A model generated the notes under the pieces. The model was not told the DNA's origin, did no database searches, and saw nothing but the letters and a program-made list of their open reading frames with translations. The position numbers and the translations under genes are program-made. Of a stretch of 64,000 bases of DNA, positions 26,587-34,620 are shown in pieces. Numbering within the stretch: position 1 is the first letter of the stretch; the number at the start of each line of letters is the position of its first letter. This stretch comes from CATQHW01 sp965243545 (lineage in GTDB: Bacteria; Spirochaetota; Spirochaetia; SZUA-6; Bin103): assembly GCA_965243545.1 (NCBI GenBank), contig OZ251573.1:248001-312000 (forward strand), read 5' to 3'.

Positions 26587-27285
26587 ATGGGACAGAAGGT
26601 CAACCCGACCGGGTTGCGCATGGGGATCAACCAGTCGTGGCGCAGCAAGTGGTACGTCGACCCGCGCGAGTTCGCGGCGACGCTGCACGAGGATCTGGCG
26701 CTGCGCAAGACGATCGATTCGGCGCCGGAGACGCGCGGCGCCGACATAGCGCAGGTGGAGATCATCCGCCACCCGCAACGCATAGCGCTCATCATCCACA
26801 CCGGCCGGCCCGGCGTGGTGATCGGCGCCAAGGGCCAGAACATCGAACGGCTCGGCGCCAAGCTGCAGCGCCAGGTCGGCAAGAAGATCCAGATCAAGAT
26901 CAAGGAGATCCAGCGGCCGGAGACCAACGCGCAGCTGATCGCCATGAACATCGCGCGCCAGCTGCGCGGACGGGCGTCGTTCCGGCGGGCCATGAAGCTG
27001 GCCATCAACAACGCCATGCGCGCCGGCGTGCAGGGCATCAAGGTGCGCGCCGGCGGACGGCTCAACGGCGCGGAGATGTCCCGCGTCCAGCAGTACAAGG
27101 AGGGCCGCATCCCGCTCCACACGTTCCGCGCCGACATAGAGTACGGCTTTGCGGTGGCGGTCACCGCGGTCGGCTCGCTCGGCATCAAGGTGTGGGTCTT
27201 TCACGGCGAGGTGTTCGGCCGCGACAAGAAGGACGACGCCGGTCTGCTGCTGAAACGGCAGCGCAGCCGCGAGGGGGCGGCCTGA
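26587..27285 (+). CDS. rpsC: 30S ribosomal protein S3
   Basis: S3 is at the mRNA entry channel and has helicase-like activity. The 232-residue protein starts MGQKVNPTGLRMGINQSW. It has the type-II KH domain with the GAKG loop (VVIGAKGQNIERLGAKL) and the C-terminal domain RAGVQGIKVRAGGRLNGAEMSR. The length is standard. ATG 26587 follows rplV by 3 bases. Confidence 0.97.
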   Translation: MGQKVNPTGLRMGINQSWRSKWYVDPREFAATLHEDLALRKTIDSAPETRGADIAQVEIIRHPQRIALIIHTGRPGVVIGAKGQNIERLGAKLQRQVGKKIQIKIKEIQRPETNAQLIAMNIARQLRGRASFRRAMKLAINNAMRAGVQGIKVRAGGRLNGAEMSRVQQYKEGRIPLHTFRADIEYGFAVAVTAVGSLGIKVWVFHGEVFGRDKKDDAGLLLKRQRSREGAA

Positions 27286-27289
27286 ACCG

Positions 27290-27721
27290 ATGCTTGCTCC
27301 GAAGCGGGAGAAGTTTCGCAAGCGCCAGCGCGGCGGACCGTTGCGCCGCGGCGGCGAACGCAACGGCGACTTGGCGTTCGGCGACTTCGGACTGGTCTCC
27401 CTGGAACACAAGTGGATCACCAATCGGCAGATCGAAGCGGCCCGCGTCGCCATGACCCGCCACGTGAAGCGCGGCGGCAAGGTGTGGATCAGGGTCTTTC
27501 CTGACATGCCGTACACCATGAAGCCGGCCGAGACCCGCATGGGCAAGGGCAAGGGCAACGTCGAATACCACGTCGCGCCGGTGCGCCGCGGTACGGTGAT
27601 GTTCGAGCTGGCCGGCGTGGAGACCGGTCTGGCGCGGGAGGCGCTGACGCTGGCCGGCAGCAAGCTGCCGATCAAGACCACGATCTGCGCCCGCGGCGGC
27701 CTGTTGGGGGTGCAGTCGTGA
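27290..27721 (+). CDS. rplP: 50S ribosomal protein L16
   Basis: L16 organises the A-site region of the 50S subunit. The 143-residue protein begins MLAPKREKFRKRQRG and contains KWITNRQIEAARVAMTRHVKRGGKVWIRVFPD, TRMGKGKGNVEYHVAPVRRG and LPIKTTICAR. ATG 27290 is four bases after the rpsC stop. Its stop overlaps the rpmC start as GTGA. Confidence 0.97.
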   Translation: MLAPKREKFRKRQRGGPLRRGGERNGDLAFGDFGLVSLEHKWITNRQIEAARVAMTRHVKRGGKVWIRVFPDMPYTMKPAETRMGKGKGNVEYHVAPVRRGTVMFELAGVETGLAREALTLAGSKLPIKTTICARGGLLGVQS

Positions 27722-27918
27722 AGGAACGATACGGCGATCTGGCGTACCCGGAGCTGGTGCTGAAGCACGACGAGCTGGTGCAGGAGTACCGCAAGGCGCG
27801 CTTCGACACCGTGGTCGGCCACCTGGACAACCCGGTGAGCGTCCGCGTGCTGCGGCGCCGGCTGGCGCGCGCCAAGACGATCATGCACGAATACGATCTG
27901 GGGATACGGCAGCGATGA
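27718..27918 (+). CDS. rpmC: 50S ribosomal protein L29
   Basis: L29 is a small two-helix protein beside L23 at the tunnel exit. It starts at GTG 27718, overlapping the rplP stop as GTGA, and has 66 residues. Family features are the N-terminal LAYPELVLKHDELVQEYRKARF helix and NPVSVRVLRRRLARAKTIMHE. The stop overlaps the rpsQ start as ATGA. Confidence 0.95.
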   Translation: MKERYGDLAYPELVLKHDELVQEYRKARFDTVVGHLDNPVSVRVLRRRLARAKTIMHEYDLGIRQR

Positions 27919-28172
27919 ACGGCACGGGAAGGCTCCGGGTGCTGGCCGGCACGGTGGTGTCGGACCGCATGGACAAGACCATCGTGGTGCTGGTACGCTC
28001 GCAGAAGCGCCACCCGATGTACGAGAAGTACATCCGCCGGTCGAAGCGCGTGAAGGCGCACGACGCCGGTAACGAGTGCCGCGTCGGCGACCGCGTCCGC
28101 GTGGTGGAGTCACGGCCTCTCAGCCGTGAGAAACGGTGGCGGCTGCTCGAAATCGTGGAACGGAGCGGTTGA
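27915..28172 (+). CDS. rpsQ: 30S ribosomal protein S17
   Basis: S17 is an early 16S rRNA-binding OB-fold protein. The 85-residue protein contains LAGTVVSDRMDKTIVVLV, HPMYEKYIRRSKRVKAHD and the C-terminal VRVVESRPLSREKRWRLLEIVER. ATG 27915 overlaps rpmC as ATGA, and the stop overlaps the rplN start as TGATG. Confidence 0.97.
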   Translation: MNGTGRLRVLAGTVVSDRMDKTIVVLVRSQKRHPMYEKYIRRSKRVKAHDAGNECRVGDRVRVVESRPLSREKRWRLLEIVERSG

Positions 28173-28540
28173 TGGTACAGGCCATGAGCTATCTCAACGT
28201 CGCCGACAACAGCGGCGCCAAGCGCGTGCAGTGCATCAAGGTGCTCGGCGGCACCCGCCACGTCAGCGCCGGCGTCGGCGACCGGATCGTGGTCGCGGTC
28301 AAGACCGCGGTGCCGTCGGCGGCGGTCCGCAAGGGGACGGTCGTGCGGGCGGTGATCGTGCGCACGCGCAAGGAGACGCGCCGCGTGGACGGCAGTTACA
28401 TCCGCTTCGACGACAACGCCTGCGTCCTGATCGATGACGACGGCAACCCGTCCGGCAAGCGCATCTTCGGACCGGTGGCGCGGGAGCTGCGCGACCGCGA
28501 CTACATGAAGATCGTCTCGCTGGCGCCGGAGGTGTTGTAG
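28172..28540 (+). CDS. rplN: 50S ribosomal protein L14
   Basis: L14 lies at the subunit interface near the sarcin-ricin loop. ATG 28172 gives exactly 122 residues, the usual length, and begins MVQAMSYLNVADNSGAKRV. GTVVRAVIVRTRKETRR and IRFDDNACVLIDDDGNP are typical blocks. An upstream in-frame GTG extends into rpsQ and is not supported. Confidence 0.97.
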   Translation: MVQAMSYLNVADNSGAKRVQCIKVLGGTRHVSAGVGDRIVVAVKTAVPSAAVRKGTVVRAVIVRTRKETRRVDGSYIRFDDNACVLIDDDGNPSGKRIFGPVARELRDRDYMKIVSLAPEVL

Positions 28541-28541
28541 C

Positions 28542-28889
28542 GTGGCCGGAAAGGGGCGGCGGAAGGCCGCGGGCGCGCAGAAGCGCGTGCGGTTGCGCCG
28601 CGACGACCAGGTGATCGTCATCGCCGGCAAGGAGCGGGGCAAGACCGGCCGCGTGCTCCGCATCGACGCCGACCGGCAGCGGGTGGTCGTGGAAGGACTC
28701 AATCTGGTGAAGAAGGCGATCCGCCCGACCCAGCAGCGCCAGCAGGGCGGGATCAGCGAGATCGAGGCGCCGATCCACCTGTCGAACGTGATGCTGAGCA
28801 CCCCCGAAGGCCGCTCCAGGATCCGCATGGAGACGGTCGAAGGCGGCGGCAAGCGCCGCATCGCCGTGCGCACCGGACAGGAACTGTGA
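28542..28889 (+). CDS. rplX: 50S ribosomal protein L24
   Basis: L24 is an assembly initiator with a KOW motif (DDQVIVIAGKERGKTGRVLRI, about residues 21-41) and the block VEGLNLVKKAIRPTQQ. The start is GTG 28542, with GGAGGT about 10 bases upstream inside rplN. The protein has 115 residues, slightly extended at the N-terminus by a basic segment. The stop overlaps the rplE start as GTGA. Confidence 0.95.
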   Translation: MAGKGRRKAAGAQKRVRLRRDDQVIVIAGKERGKTGRVLRIDADRQRVVVEGLNLVKKAIRPTQQRQQGGISEIEAPIHLSNVMLSTPEGRSRIRMETVEGGGKRRIAVRTGQEL

Positions 28890-29515
28890 GCGGCGGCCAA
28901 GGGGCCGGCGGCCAGGCGGCCGGCGGCGAGTCCGCCGGCGGCGGGTCCGGGAACGGCGCCGGTCCGGCGTACGCGCCCCGCCTGCGCGCGCGGTACCGGG
29001 ACACGGTCGCGCCCGCGTTGATCGAGGAGTTCGGCTACGACAGCGTCATGCAGGTTCCCCGGCTCACCAAGATCCTGCTCAGCATGGGGGTGGGACTGGC
29101 GCCGAGCAACCGGCAGCTGCTGGACACCGCGGTCAAGGAGCTGACGCTGATCGCCGGTCAGAAGGCGGTGACCACGCGCGCGCGGCGCTCGATCGCCGCC
29201 TTCAAGATCCGGGCGGGCATGGAGATCGGCGCGATGGTGACGTTGCGCGGCGACCGCATGCTGGAGTTCTTCGACCGCTTCGTGAACGTGGCCGTGCCCC
29301 GGATCAAGGACTTCCGCGGCCTGTCCCCCAACTCGTTCGACGGCCGGGGCAACTACTCGGTCGGCGTCGACGAGCAGATCATCTTCTCGGAGATCGATTA
29401 CGACCGTATCGATTCGATCCGCGGACTCAACGTCACCATCGTCACTTCCGCCCGCACCGACCGGGAGGGCCGGAGCCTGTTGGGCGCGTTGGGAATGCCC
29501 TTTCGCAGTGAATGA
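28886..29515 (+). CDS. rplE: 50S ribosomal protein L5, with Gly-rich N-terminal extension
   Basis: L5 binds 5S rRNA and contacts P-site tRNA. The core runs from about residue 30 (PRLRARYRDTVAPALIEEFGY) through TARARRSIAAFKIR and the C-terminal YSVGVDEQIIFSEIDYD. At 209 residues it is about 27 longer than usual. The extra N-terminal residues are almost only Gly, Ala, Ser and Gln. GTG 28886 overlaps rplX as GTGA with AGGAA upstream. No other ATG, GTG or TTG occurs before the core, so the extension is very likely translated. Confidence 0.95.
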   Translation: MSGGQGAGGQAAGGESAGGGSGNGAGPAYAPRLRARYRDTVAPALIEEFGYDSVMQVPRLTKILLSMGVGLAPSNRQLLDTAVKELTLIAGQKAVTTRARRSIAAFKIRAGMEIGAMVTLRGDRMLEFFDRFVNVAVPRIKDFRGLSPNSFDGRGNYSVGVDEQIIFSEIDYDRIDSIRGLNVTIVTSARTDREGRSLLGALGMPFRSE

Positions 29516-29573
29516 CGCCGCGGTGACTGACGGACGGAAGACGGTGACCCCGGCACGGACGACGGAGGAGTAG

Positions 29574-29759
29574 GTGGCACGCAAGGCCCTGGTCGTGCGC
29601 TCGCAGCGCAAACCCAAGTATTCGACGCGCAAGGTGAACCGGTGCCGCTGCTGCGGGCGGCCGCGCGGGTACCTGCGCCGTTTCGAGCTCTGCCGGATCT
29701 GCTTCCGGGATCTCGCCAGCCGGGGGTTGATACCCGGCGTGACCAAATCGAGCTGGTGA
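29574..29759 (+). CDS. rpsN: 30S ribosomal protein S14, zinc-binding short form
   Basis: This is the 61-residue zinc-ribbon type of S14, with cysteine pairs CRCC (near residue 24) and CRIC (near residue 40) and the block CGRPRGYLRRFELCRICFRD spanning both. The start is GTG 29574 with GGAGGAG close upstream. It lies between rplE and rpsH as in most bacteria. Confidence 0.96.
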   Translation: MARKALVVRSQRKPKYSTRKVNRCRCCGRPRGYLRRFELCRICFRDLASRGLIPGVTKSSW

Positions 29760-29763
29760 GGAC

Positions 29764-30162
29764 ATGAGTGCGAGTGATCCGGTAGCGGACATGCTGACCA
29801 AGATCCGCAACGCCGGCATGGCCGGCCACGAGAGCGTCGACATCGCGCCGTCGAAGTTCAAGCTGGAGATCATCAAGACCTTGAAGACCGAAGGCTACGT
29901 GCGTAACTTCAAGCGTGTGGACCAGGACGGGCAGGGGCCGGTGCGGCTGTTTCTCAAGTACGACGAAGAGCGCAGACCGGTGATCCGCGGCATCGAGCGG
30001 CTCTCCAAGCCGGGCCGGCGCGTGTACCGGAGCTACCGCGCCATGCCGCGCGTCCTCAACGGCTTCGGGACCTTGATCGTCTCCACCTCGTCCGGGGTGA
30101 TCACCGGCCGCAAGGCGGCCCTCCGGCAGATCGGCGGCGAGCTGATCTGCCGCGTGTGGTAG
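29764..30162 (+). CDS. rpsH: 30S ribosomal protein S8
   Basis: S8 is a central 16S rRNA-binding protein and the usual repressor of the spc operon. The 132-residue protein begins MSASDPVADMLTKIRNAGMAGH and ends with the signature GTLIVSTSSGVITGRKAA. The length is normal. ATG 29764 is four bases after the rpsN stop. Confidence 0.97.
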   Translation: MSASDPVADMLTKIRNAGMAGHESVDIAPSKFKLEIIKTLKTEGYVRNFKRVDQDGQGPVRLFLKYDEERRPVIRGIERLSKPGRRVYRSYRAMPRVLNGFGTLIVSTSSGVITGRKAALRQIGGELICRVW

Positions 30163-30168
30163 CGGCGG

Positions 30169-30717
30169 ATGTCACGAATCGGGGTGCTGCCGATACCGGT
30201 GCCGGCGGGGGTGGACGTGGCGGTCGGCGCCGGCCGGGTCGAAGTGACCGGCCCCAGCGGCGCGCTCAGCACGCCGCTGCCGGCCGCCGTCCGGGTCGCC
30301 GTGGCTGACGGCGCGGTCGCCGTCAGCCGTGTCGACGACGAACGTTCGTCGCGCGCCATGCACGGGCTGACCCGCAATCTGATCGCCAACATGGTGACCG
30401 GGGTGTCGGCGGGGTTCAAGCGGGAGCTGTTGATGAGCGGCGTCGGGTACCGCGCCGAGGTGCAGGACACGACCCTGGTCGTCGACGCGCGCTACTCCCG
30501 GCCGGTGCGGATGGCGATTCCGGCCGGCCTCACGGTCGGGGTGGAGGGCGGCAACCGCATCCTGATCTCCGGCATCGACAAGCAGAGCGTGGGGCAGTTC
30601 GCGGCGAACGTGCGGTCGGTGCGGCCGCCGGAACCGTACAAGGGCAAGGGCATCCGCTACGCCGATGAGCACGTGCGCCGCAAGGTCGGCAAGTCGGCGG
30701 TCGGAGGCGGCGCCTGA
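30169..30717 (+). CDS. rplF: 50S ribosomal protein L6
   Basis: L6 supports the GTPase centre near the sarcin-ricin loop. The 182-residue protein begins MSRIGVLPIPVPAGV and carries RNLIANMVTGVSAGFKRELLMSGVGYRA and the signature PPEPYKGKGIRYADEHVRRK. ATG 30169 has GGCGG upstream. The stop overlaps the rplR start as TGATG. Confidence 0.97.
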   Translation: MSRIGVLPIPVPAGVDVAVGAGRVEVTGPSGALSTPLPAAVRVAVADGAVAVSRVDDERSSRAMHGLTRNLIANMVTGVSAGFKRELLMSGVGYRAEVQDTTLVVDARYSRPVRMAIPAGLTVGVEGGNRILISGIDKQSVGQFAANVRSVRPPEPYKGKGIRYADEHVRRKVGKSAVGGGA

Positions 30718-31070
30718 TGGGCGCCCCGGCCAAGGTCGTCCGCCGCCTGCGCCGCAAGCGGAGCATTCGCGGCAAGGTGCGCGGCACCGCGGCGCGTCCG
30801 CGCATGACGGTGTTCAAGAGCAATCGGTACACCTACGTACAGGTGATCGACGACGACGCCGAGCGCACGGTGGCGGCGGCCTCCAATCGGGAGTCCGCGG
30901 TCGACGTGCCCAACCGCGCCGGCGACCTGGGCCGTCTGGGCGAGCTGGCGGGCGAACGGTTGCGCGCGGCCGGGGTGAGCCAGGTCGTGTTCGACCGCAA
31001 CGGCTATCCGTATCATGGCAAGGTGAAGGCGATAGCGGACGGCGCGCGCAAGTCCGGCATCGTCCTGTAA
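30717..31070 (+). CDS. rplR: 50S ribosomal protein L18
   Basis: L18 binds 5S rRNA with L5. The 117-residue protein has the basic N-terminus RRLRRKRSIRGKVRGTAARPRMTVFKSN and the C-terminal VVFDRNGYPYHGKVKAIADGAR. ATG 30717 overlaps the rplF stop, and rpsE follows after 19 bases. Confidence 0.96.
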   Translation: MGAPAKVVRRLRRKRSIRGKVRGTAARPRMTVFKSNRYTYVQVIDDDAERTVAAASNRESAVDVPNRAGDLGRLGELAGERLRAAGVSQVVFDRNGYPYHGKVKAIADGARKSGIVL

Positions 31071-31089
31071 GATCGCGAAGGGAGCAGGG

Positions 31090-31596
31090 GTGAGCGACAG
31101 AGACCGGGACCGCGGCGACCGCGGCGACTTCGAGAAGCTGGTGCGGCTCAACCGCATCGCCAAGGTCGTCAAGGGTGGCCGCAGATTCTCGTTTTCCGCG
31201 GTGATGGTGGTCGGTGACCGCAACGGCCACGTCGGCTACGGTTTCGGCAAGGCGGCGTACGTCGCCGACGCCATCCGCAAGGGCTCGGAACGGGCGCGGC
31301 GCAACATGGTGCGGGTGCCGATGCAGGCCGGCACGCTGCCGCATCAGGTCAACGGCGCGTTCAAGGGCGCCAAGGTACTGCTGAAACCGGCCGCTCCGGG
31401 CACCGGGGTGATCGCCGGCGGCCCCGTGCGCGCCGTGCTGGAGGCGGCCGGCGTGCGCGACGCGCTCAGCAAGTCGCTCGGCTCGCAGAATTCCATGAAC
31501 GTGGTGAAGGCGGTGTTTCAGGGACTGGGACAGATCATGGAGGCGTCCGAAGTGGCCGCCCGCCGCGGCAAGAGCGTGGCGGACCTGTGGCGCTAG
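31090..31596 (+). CDS. rpsE: 30S ribosomal protein S5
   Basis: S5 helps decoding fidelity and mRNA unwinding. The 168-residue protein has the S5 N-terminal double-stranded RNA-binding domain (LNRIAKVVKGGRRFSFSAVMVVGD, GYGFGKAAYVADAIRKG) and the C-terminal domain VLEAAGVRDALSKSLGSQN. The start is GTG 31090 with GGGAGCAGGG upstream. The N-terminus has an Asp/Arg-rich run (SDRDRDRGDRGD). Confidence 0.96.
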   Translation: MSDRDRDRGDRGDFEKLVRLNRIAKVVKGGRRFSFSAVMVVGDRNGHVGYGFGKAAYVADAIRKGSERARRNMVRVPMQAGTLPHQVNGAFKGAKVLLKPAAPGTGVIAGGPVRAVLEAAGVRDALSKSLGSQNSMNVVKAVFQGLGQIMEASEVAARRGKSVADLWR

Positions 31597-31604
31597 CGCC
31601 TGCC

Positions 31605-31838
31605 ATGAATGCGGCGAACGCCCTGGACGGCCGCGGCCCGTTGCAGCTGGCCGACGGCGCGCGCGTGCGGGTGACGCTTGCCCGCAGCGTCATCGGGCGC
31701 AATCCCCGGCACCGGGCCACGGTGGCGGCGCTCGGCTTGCGCGGCATCGGTTCGTCGGCGGAGCACACCGCCGACGCGGCGGTCGTCGGCATGCTGCGCC
31801 AAGTGCGCTACCTGCTTACCATAGAGATGATCACGTGA
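31605..31838 (+). CDS. rpmD: 50S ribosomal protein L30
   Basis: L30 is a small single-domain 50S protein. The core ARVRVTLARSVIGRNPRHRATVAALGLRGIGSSAEH is clear and ends RYLLTIEMIT. ATG 31605 gives 77 residues, about 17 longer than usual at the N-terminus; GTG 31587, overlapping rpsE, would be longer still. No convincing ribosome binding site distinguishes the two, so the start is uncertain. The stop overlaps the rplO start as GTGA. Confidence 0.9.
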   Translation: MNAANALDGRGPLQLADGARVRVTLARSVIGRNPRHRATVAALGLRGIGSSAEHTADAAVVGMLRQVRYLLTIEMIT

Positions 31839-32392
31839 GAGACCAACCCGACGGCGCGGACGGCGCCCCGCGCGTACGCCGGCCCGCCGGCGCCGCGCGC
31901 AAACGGCGCGTCGTGGGCCGCGGCCCGGCCGGCCGGCGCGGCGGCACCTCCGGCCGCGGCACCAAGGGCCAGCGTGCGCGGTCCGGCAGCGGCGTGCGGC
32001 CCGCCTTCGAAGGCGGGCAGATGCCGTTGTACCGGCGCATCGCCCGCCGCGGCTTCAGCAATCATCCGTTCCGCACCGTGTACCGGACGGTCGACGTCCG
32101 CGCCCTCAACCGTTTTGCGGACGGGGACACCGTCGACCGGCAGGCGCTGTTCGACGCCGGCGTGATCGGGTCGGCCGGCGCGCCGGTCAAGCTGCTCGGA
32201 TCGGGCAACCTGGAGCGGGCGCTGACCGTGCGTCTGGACCGCGCGTCGGCCGGCGCCCTGCGGAAGGTGGCCGCGGCCGGCGGAACCTTCGCCGCCGTCG
32301 GCGACCCGGTCGACGCGGAAGCGCCGGCCGAGGACGCGGTGAACGGGGACGCGGCGCCCGCCGGCGGAGCGTCCGGGGACGGGCGGGACTGA
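31835..32392 (+). CDS. rplO: 50S ribosomal protein L15
   Basis: L15 is a late-assembly 50S protein. The glycine-rich signature is present (RRVVGRGPAGRRGGTSGRGTKGQRARSG, about residues 24-51), followed by FEGGQMPLYRRIARRGF and the C-terminal domain PVKLLGSGNLERALTVRLDRAS. The last 30 or so residues are Ala/Asp/Gly-rich low complexity. The start is GTG 31835; the stop overlaps the secY start as TGATG. Confidence 0.94.
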   Translation: MRDQPDGADGAPRVRRPAGAARKRRVVGRGPAGRRGGTSGRGTKGQRARSGSGVRPAFEGGQMPLYRRIARRGFSNHPFRTVYRTVDVRALNRFADGDTVDRQALFDAGVIGSAGAPVKLLGSGNLERALTVRLDRASAGALRKVAAAGGTFAAVGDPVDAEAPAEDAVNGDAAPAGGASGDGRD

Positions 32393-33708
32393 TGGCCAAC
32401 CCGCTGCTCGACATCTTCCGGATCCGCGACCTGCGCGACCGTATCCTGTTCACGGTGGCGATCCTGGTGATCTTCCGGATCGGCGCGGTGCTGCCGATTC
32501 CGGGCATCAACGTCAACGCTCTGCAGAACTTCTACGCCGCGCAGCAGTCCGGCGGCATCGGCATCACCGACTACTTCGACTTCTTCTCCGGCGGGGCGTT
32601 CTCCAACTTCTCCGTCTTCATGCTCGGCATCGTGCCGTACATCACCACCTCGATCATGATGCAGCTGCTGGTCCTGGTGTTCCCGAAGTTGAAGAAGATC
32701 TCGGAGCAGGACGGCGGCCGCAAGCGCATCCAGCGCTACACGCGCATAGCGACGGTGGGCGTCTGTCTGATCCAGTCGTTCGCCGTCACCGAATACGCCA
32801 ACCAGATACCCGGCGCCATCACCATGGGCCGCATCCAGTACACGTTGCTGGCCATGCTGACGGTGACCGCCGGCACCATCTTTCTGATGTGGCTCGGCGA
32901 GCAGATCACGCAGCGCGGCATCGGCAACGGCATATCGCTGCTCATCTTCGCCGGCATCGTGGCGCGCATACCGGACGCCATCTACGTAATGATCGATCAG
33001 GTGCAGCGCGGCAACCTCAACCCCGTCTTCTTCGTCCTGGTGCTCGGCGCGTTCGTCGGCGTGATCTCGCTGGTGATCTACGAACAGCAGGGCCAGCGGC
33101 GGATTCCGGTCAACTACGCGCGCCGGGTCGTCGGCCGCCGGGTGTACGGCGCGCAGAACGCCTATCTGCCGTTCAAGATCAATCCGTCGGGCGTGATCCC
33201 GGTGATCTTCGCCTCTTCGGTGCTGATCTTTCCGTTGCAGATCGCTCAGAACCTGGGCGGCGGCGTGCCGTGGCTGTCGCGGTTCGCGGCGTGGCTGACG
33301 CCGAACGGCGTGCCGTACATGCTGTTCTACGCGCTGCTGATCGTCTTCTTCGCCTACTTCTATACGCAGGTGACCCTCAACCCGGTCGAGATCAGCAAGC
33401 AGATCCGCGAGAACGGCGGCTCGATCCGCGGCATCAGCTCCGACAACATGACCGAGTACCTCACCAGGATACTCAACCGGATCATCCTGCCGGGGGCGCT
33501 GTTCCTGGCGGTGATCGCCATCATTCCGTCGATCATCCAGGCGTTGTTCAACTTTCCGTCCAGCGTCGCCTTCCTGATGGGGGGCACGTCGCTGCTGATC
33601 ATGGTCGGCGTCGACCTCGACACGATGAGTCAGATCGAAGGGCATCTCAAGATGCATCACCACGACGGCATCGTCCGCAAGGGCCGGGTACGGGCCCGCA
33701 ACCTGTAG
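32392..33708 (+). CDS. secY: Preprotein translocase subunit SecY
   Basis: SecY is the channel-forming subunit of the Sec translocon. The 438-residue protein begins NPLLDIFRIRDLRDRILFTV. About ten transmembrane helices are evident, with the plug region after helix 1 (IPGINVNALQNF) and signatures GIVPYITTSIMMQLL and GIGNGISLLIFAGIVARIP. ATG 32392 overlaps rplO. rpmJ follows directly, with no adk, map or infA, an arrangement seen in spirochaetes. Confidence 0.97.
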   Translation: MANPLLDIFRIRDLRDRILFTVAILVIFRIGAVLPIPGINVNALQNFYAAQQSGGIGITDYFDFFSGGAFSNFSVFMLGIVPYITTSIMMQLLVLVFPKLKKISEQDGGRKRIQRYTRIATVGVCLIQSFAVTEYANQIPGAITMGRIQYTLLAMLTVTAGTIFLMWLGEQITQRGIGNGISLLIFAGIVARIPDAIYVMIDQVQRGNLNPVFFVLVLGAFVGVISLVIYEQQGQRRIPVNYARRVVGRRVYGAQNAYLPFKINPSGVIPVIFASSVLIFPLQIAQNLGGGVPWLSRFAAWLTPNGVPYMLFYALLIVFFAYFYTQVTLNPVEISKQIRENGGSIRGISSDNMTEYLTRILNRIILPGALFLAVIAIIPSIIQALFNFPSSVAFLMGGTSLLIMVGVDLDTMSQIEGHLKMHHHDGIVRKGRVRARNL

Positions 33709-33717
33709 AGGGGAGCC

Positions 33718-33831
33718 ATGAAGGTCCGGGCCAGCGTGAAAAAGATGTGCGCCAAGTGCAAGGTGGTCAGGCGCCGCGGCGTGGTGCGCGTCATCTGCGA
33801 CAATCCGAAACACAAACAGCGACAGGGGTAG
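33718..33831 (+). CDS. rpmJ: 50S ribosomal protein L36
   Basis: L36 is a 37-residue zinc-binding 50S protein. It starts MKVRASVKKMCAKCKVV and has the Cys-Cys-Cys-His set Cys11, Cys14, Cys27 and His32, so this is the zinc-containing form. ATG 33718 has GGGGAG 3-8 bases upstream. It lies between secY and rpsM. Confidence 0.96.
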   Translation: MKVRASVKKMCAKCKVVRRRGVVRVICDNPKHKQRQG

Positions 33832-33835
33832 GAGC

Positions 33836-34216
33836 ATGGCAAGAATCGCCGGCATCGATCTGCCGAACAAGCACGTATGCGTGGGACTCACCTACATCTA
33901 CGGGATCGGGGCGCCTTCGGCGGCCGCCATCTGCGGCAAGACCGGGATCGACCCCGACCGCAAGCTCAACGACCTGGCCCCGGAAGAGGTGAACGACCTG
34001 CGCCGCGTGATCGAGAGCGACTACGTGGTGGAAGGGTCGCTGCGCACGGAGTCGTCGCTCAACGTCAAGCGGCTGATGGACATAGGCTGCTACCGCGGCA
34101 TCCGCCACCGGCGCGGCCTGCCGGTGCGCGGCCAGCGCACCCGCACCAACGCGCGCGCGCGCAAGGGAAGCAAGAAAACGGTCGCCGGCAAGAAGAAAGC
34201 GCCGACGGCCAAGTAA
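33836..34216 (+). CDS. rpsM: 30S ribosomal protein S13
   Basis: S13 forms head-to-50S bridges and contacts P-site tRNA. The 126-residue protein begins MARIAGIDLPNKHVCVGLTYIYGIG and carries LMDIGCYRGIRHRRGLPVRGQRTRTNARARKG, both typical. The Lys-rich tail is normal. ATG 33836 is preceded by GGGGTAGGAG, which includes the rpmJ stop. Confidence 0.97.
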   Translation: MARIAGIDLPNKHVCVGLTYIYGIGAPSAAAICGKTGIDPDRKLNDLAPEEVNDLRRVIESDYVVEGSLRTESSLNVKRLMDIGCYRGIRHRRGLPVRGQRTRTNARARKGSKKTVAGKKKAPTAK

Positions 34217-34240
34217 AGGAAAGGTTGCGAGTAACGATAG

Positions 34241-34618
34241 ATGGCAAAATCGAAAGGCAAACGGGACCGGGCGGTCAGCGAAGGGAACGTCTACATCCAG
34301 GCGACCTTCAACAACACCATCGTCACCATCACCGATCTGATGGGCAACGCGGTGTCGTGGGCGTCGGCCGGCTCCCTGGGGTTCCGGGGCGCCAAGAAGT
34401 CGACGCCGTTCGCGGCGCAGACCACGGCGGAGACCGCGGCGCGCAAGGCTATGGACTACGGCCTGATGGAGGTCAACGTGTTCGTGAAGGGGCCCGGCGG
34501 CGGCGGCGAGTCGGCGGTGCGGTCGCTGGGGGCGCTCGGCCTGCGGGTGCGCACCATCCGTAACGTGACGCCGATTCCTCACAACGGCTGCCGGCCGCAA
34601 AAGAAGCGGCGGGTGTAG
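34241..34618 (+). CDS. rpsK: 30S ribosomal protein S11
   Basis: S11 lies on the 30S platform near the mRNA exit. The 125-residue protein contains VYIQATFNNTIVTITDLMGN, SLGFRGAKKSTPFAAQ and the C-terminal RTIRNVTPIPHNGCRPQKKRRV, all family hallmarks. ATG 34241 follows AAAGGAAAGG. It lies between rpsM and rpsD in the alpha operon. Confidence 0.97.
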   Translation: MAKSKGKRDRAVSEGNVYIQATFNNTIVTITDLMGNAVSWASAGSLGFRGAKKSTPFAAQTTAETAARKAMDYGLMEVNVFVKGPGGGGESAVRSLGALGLRVRTIRNVTPIPHNGCRPQKKRRV

Positions 34619-34620
34619 GC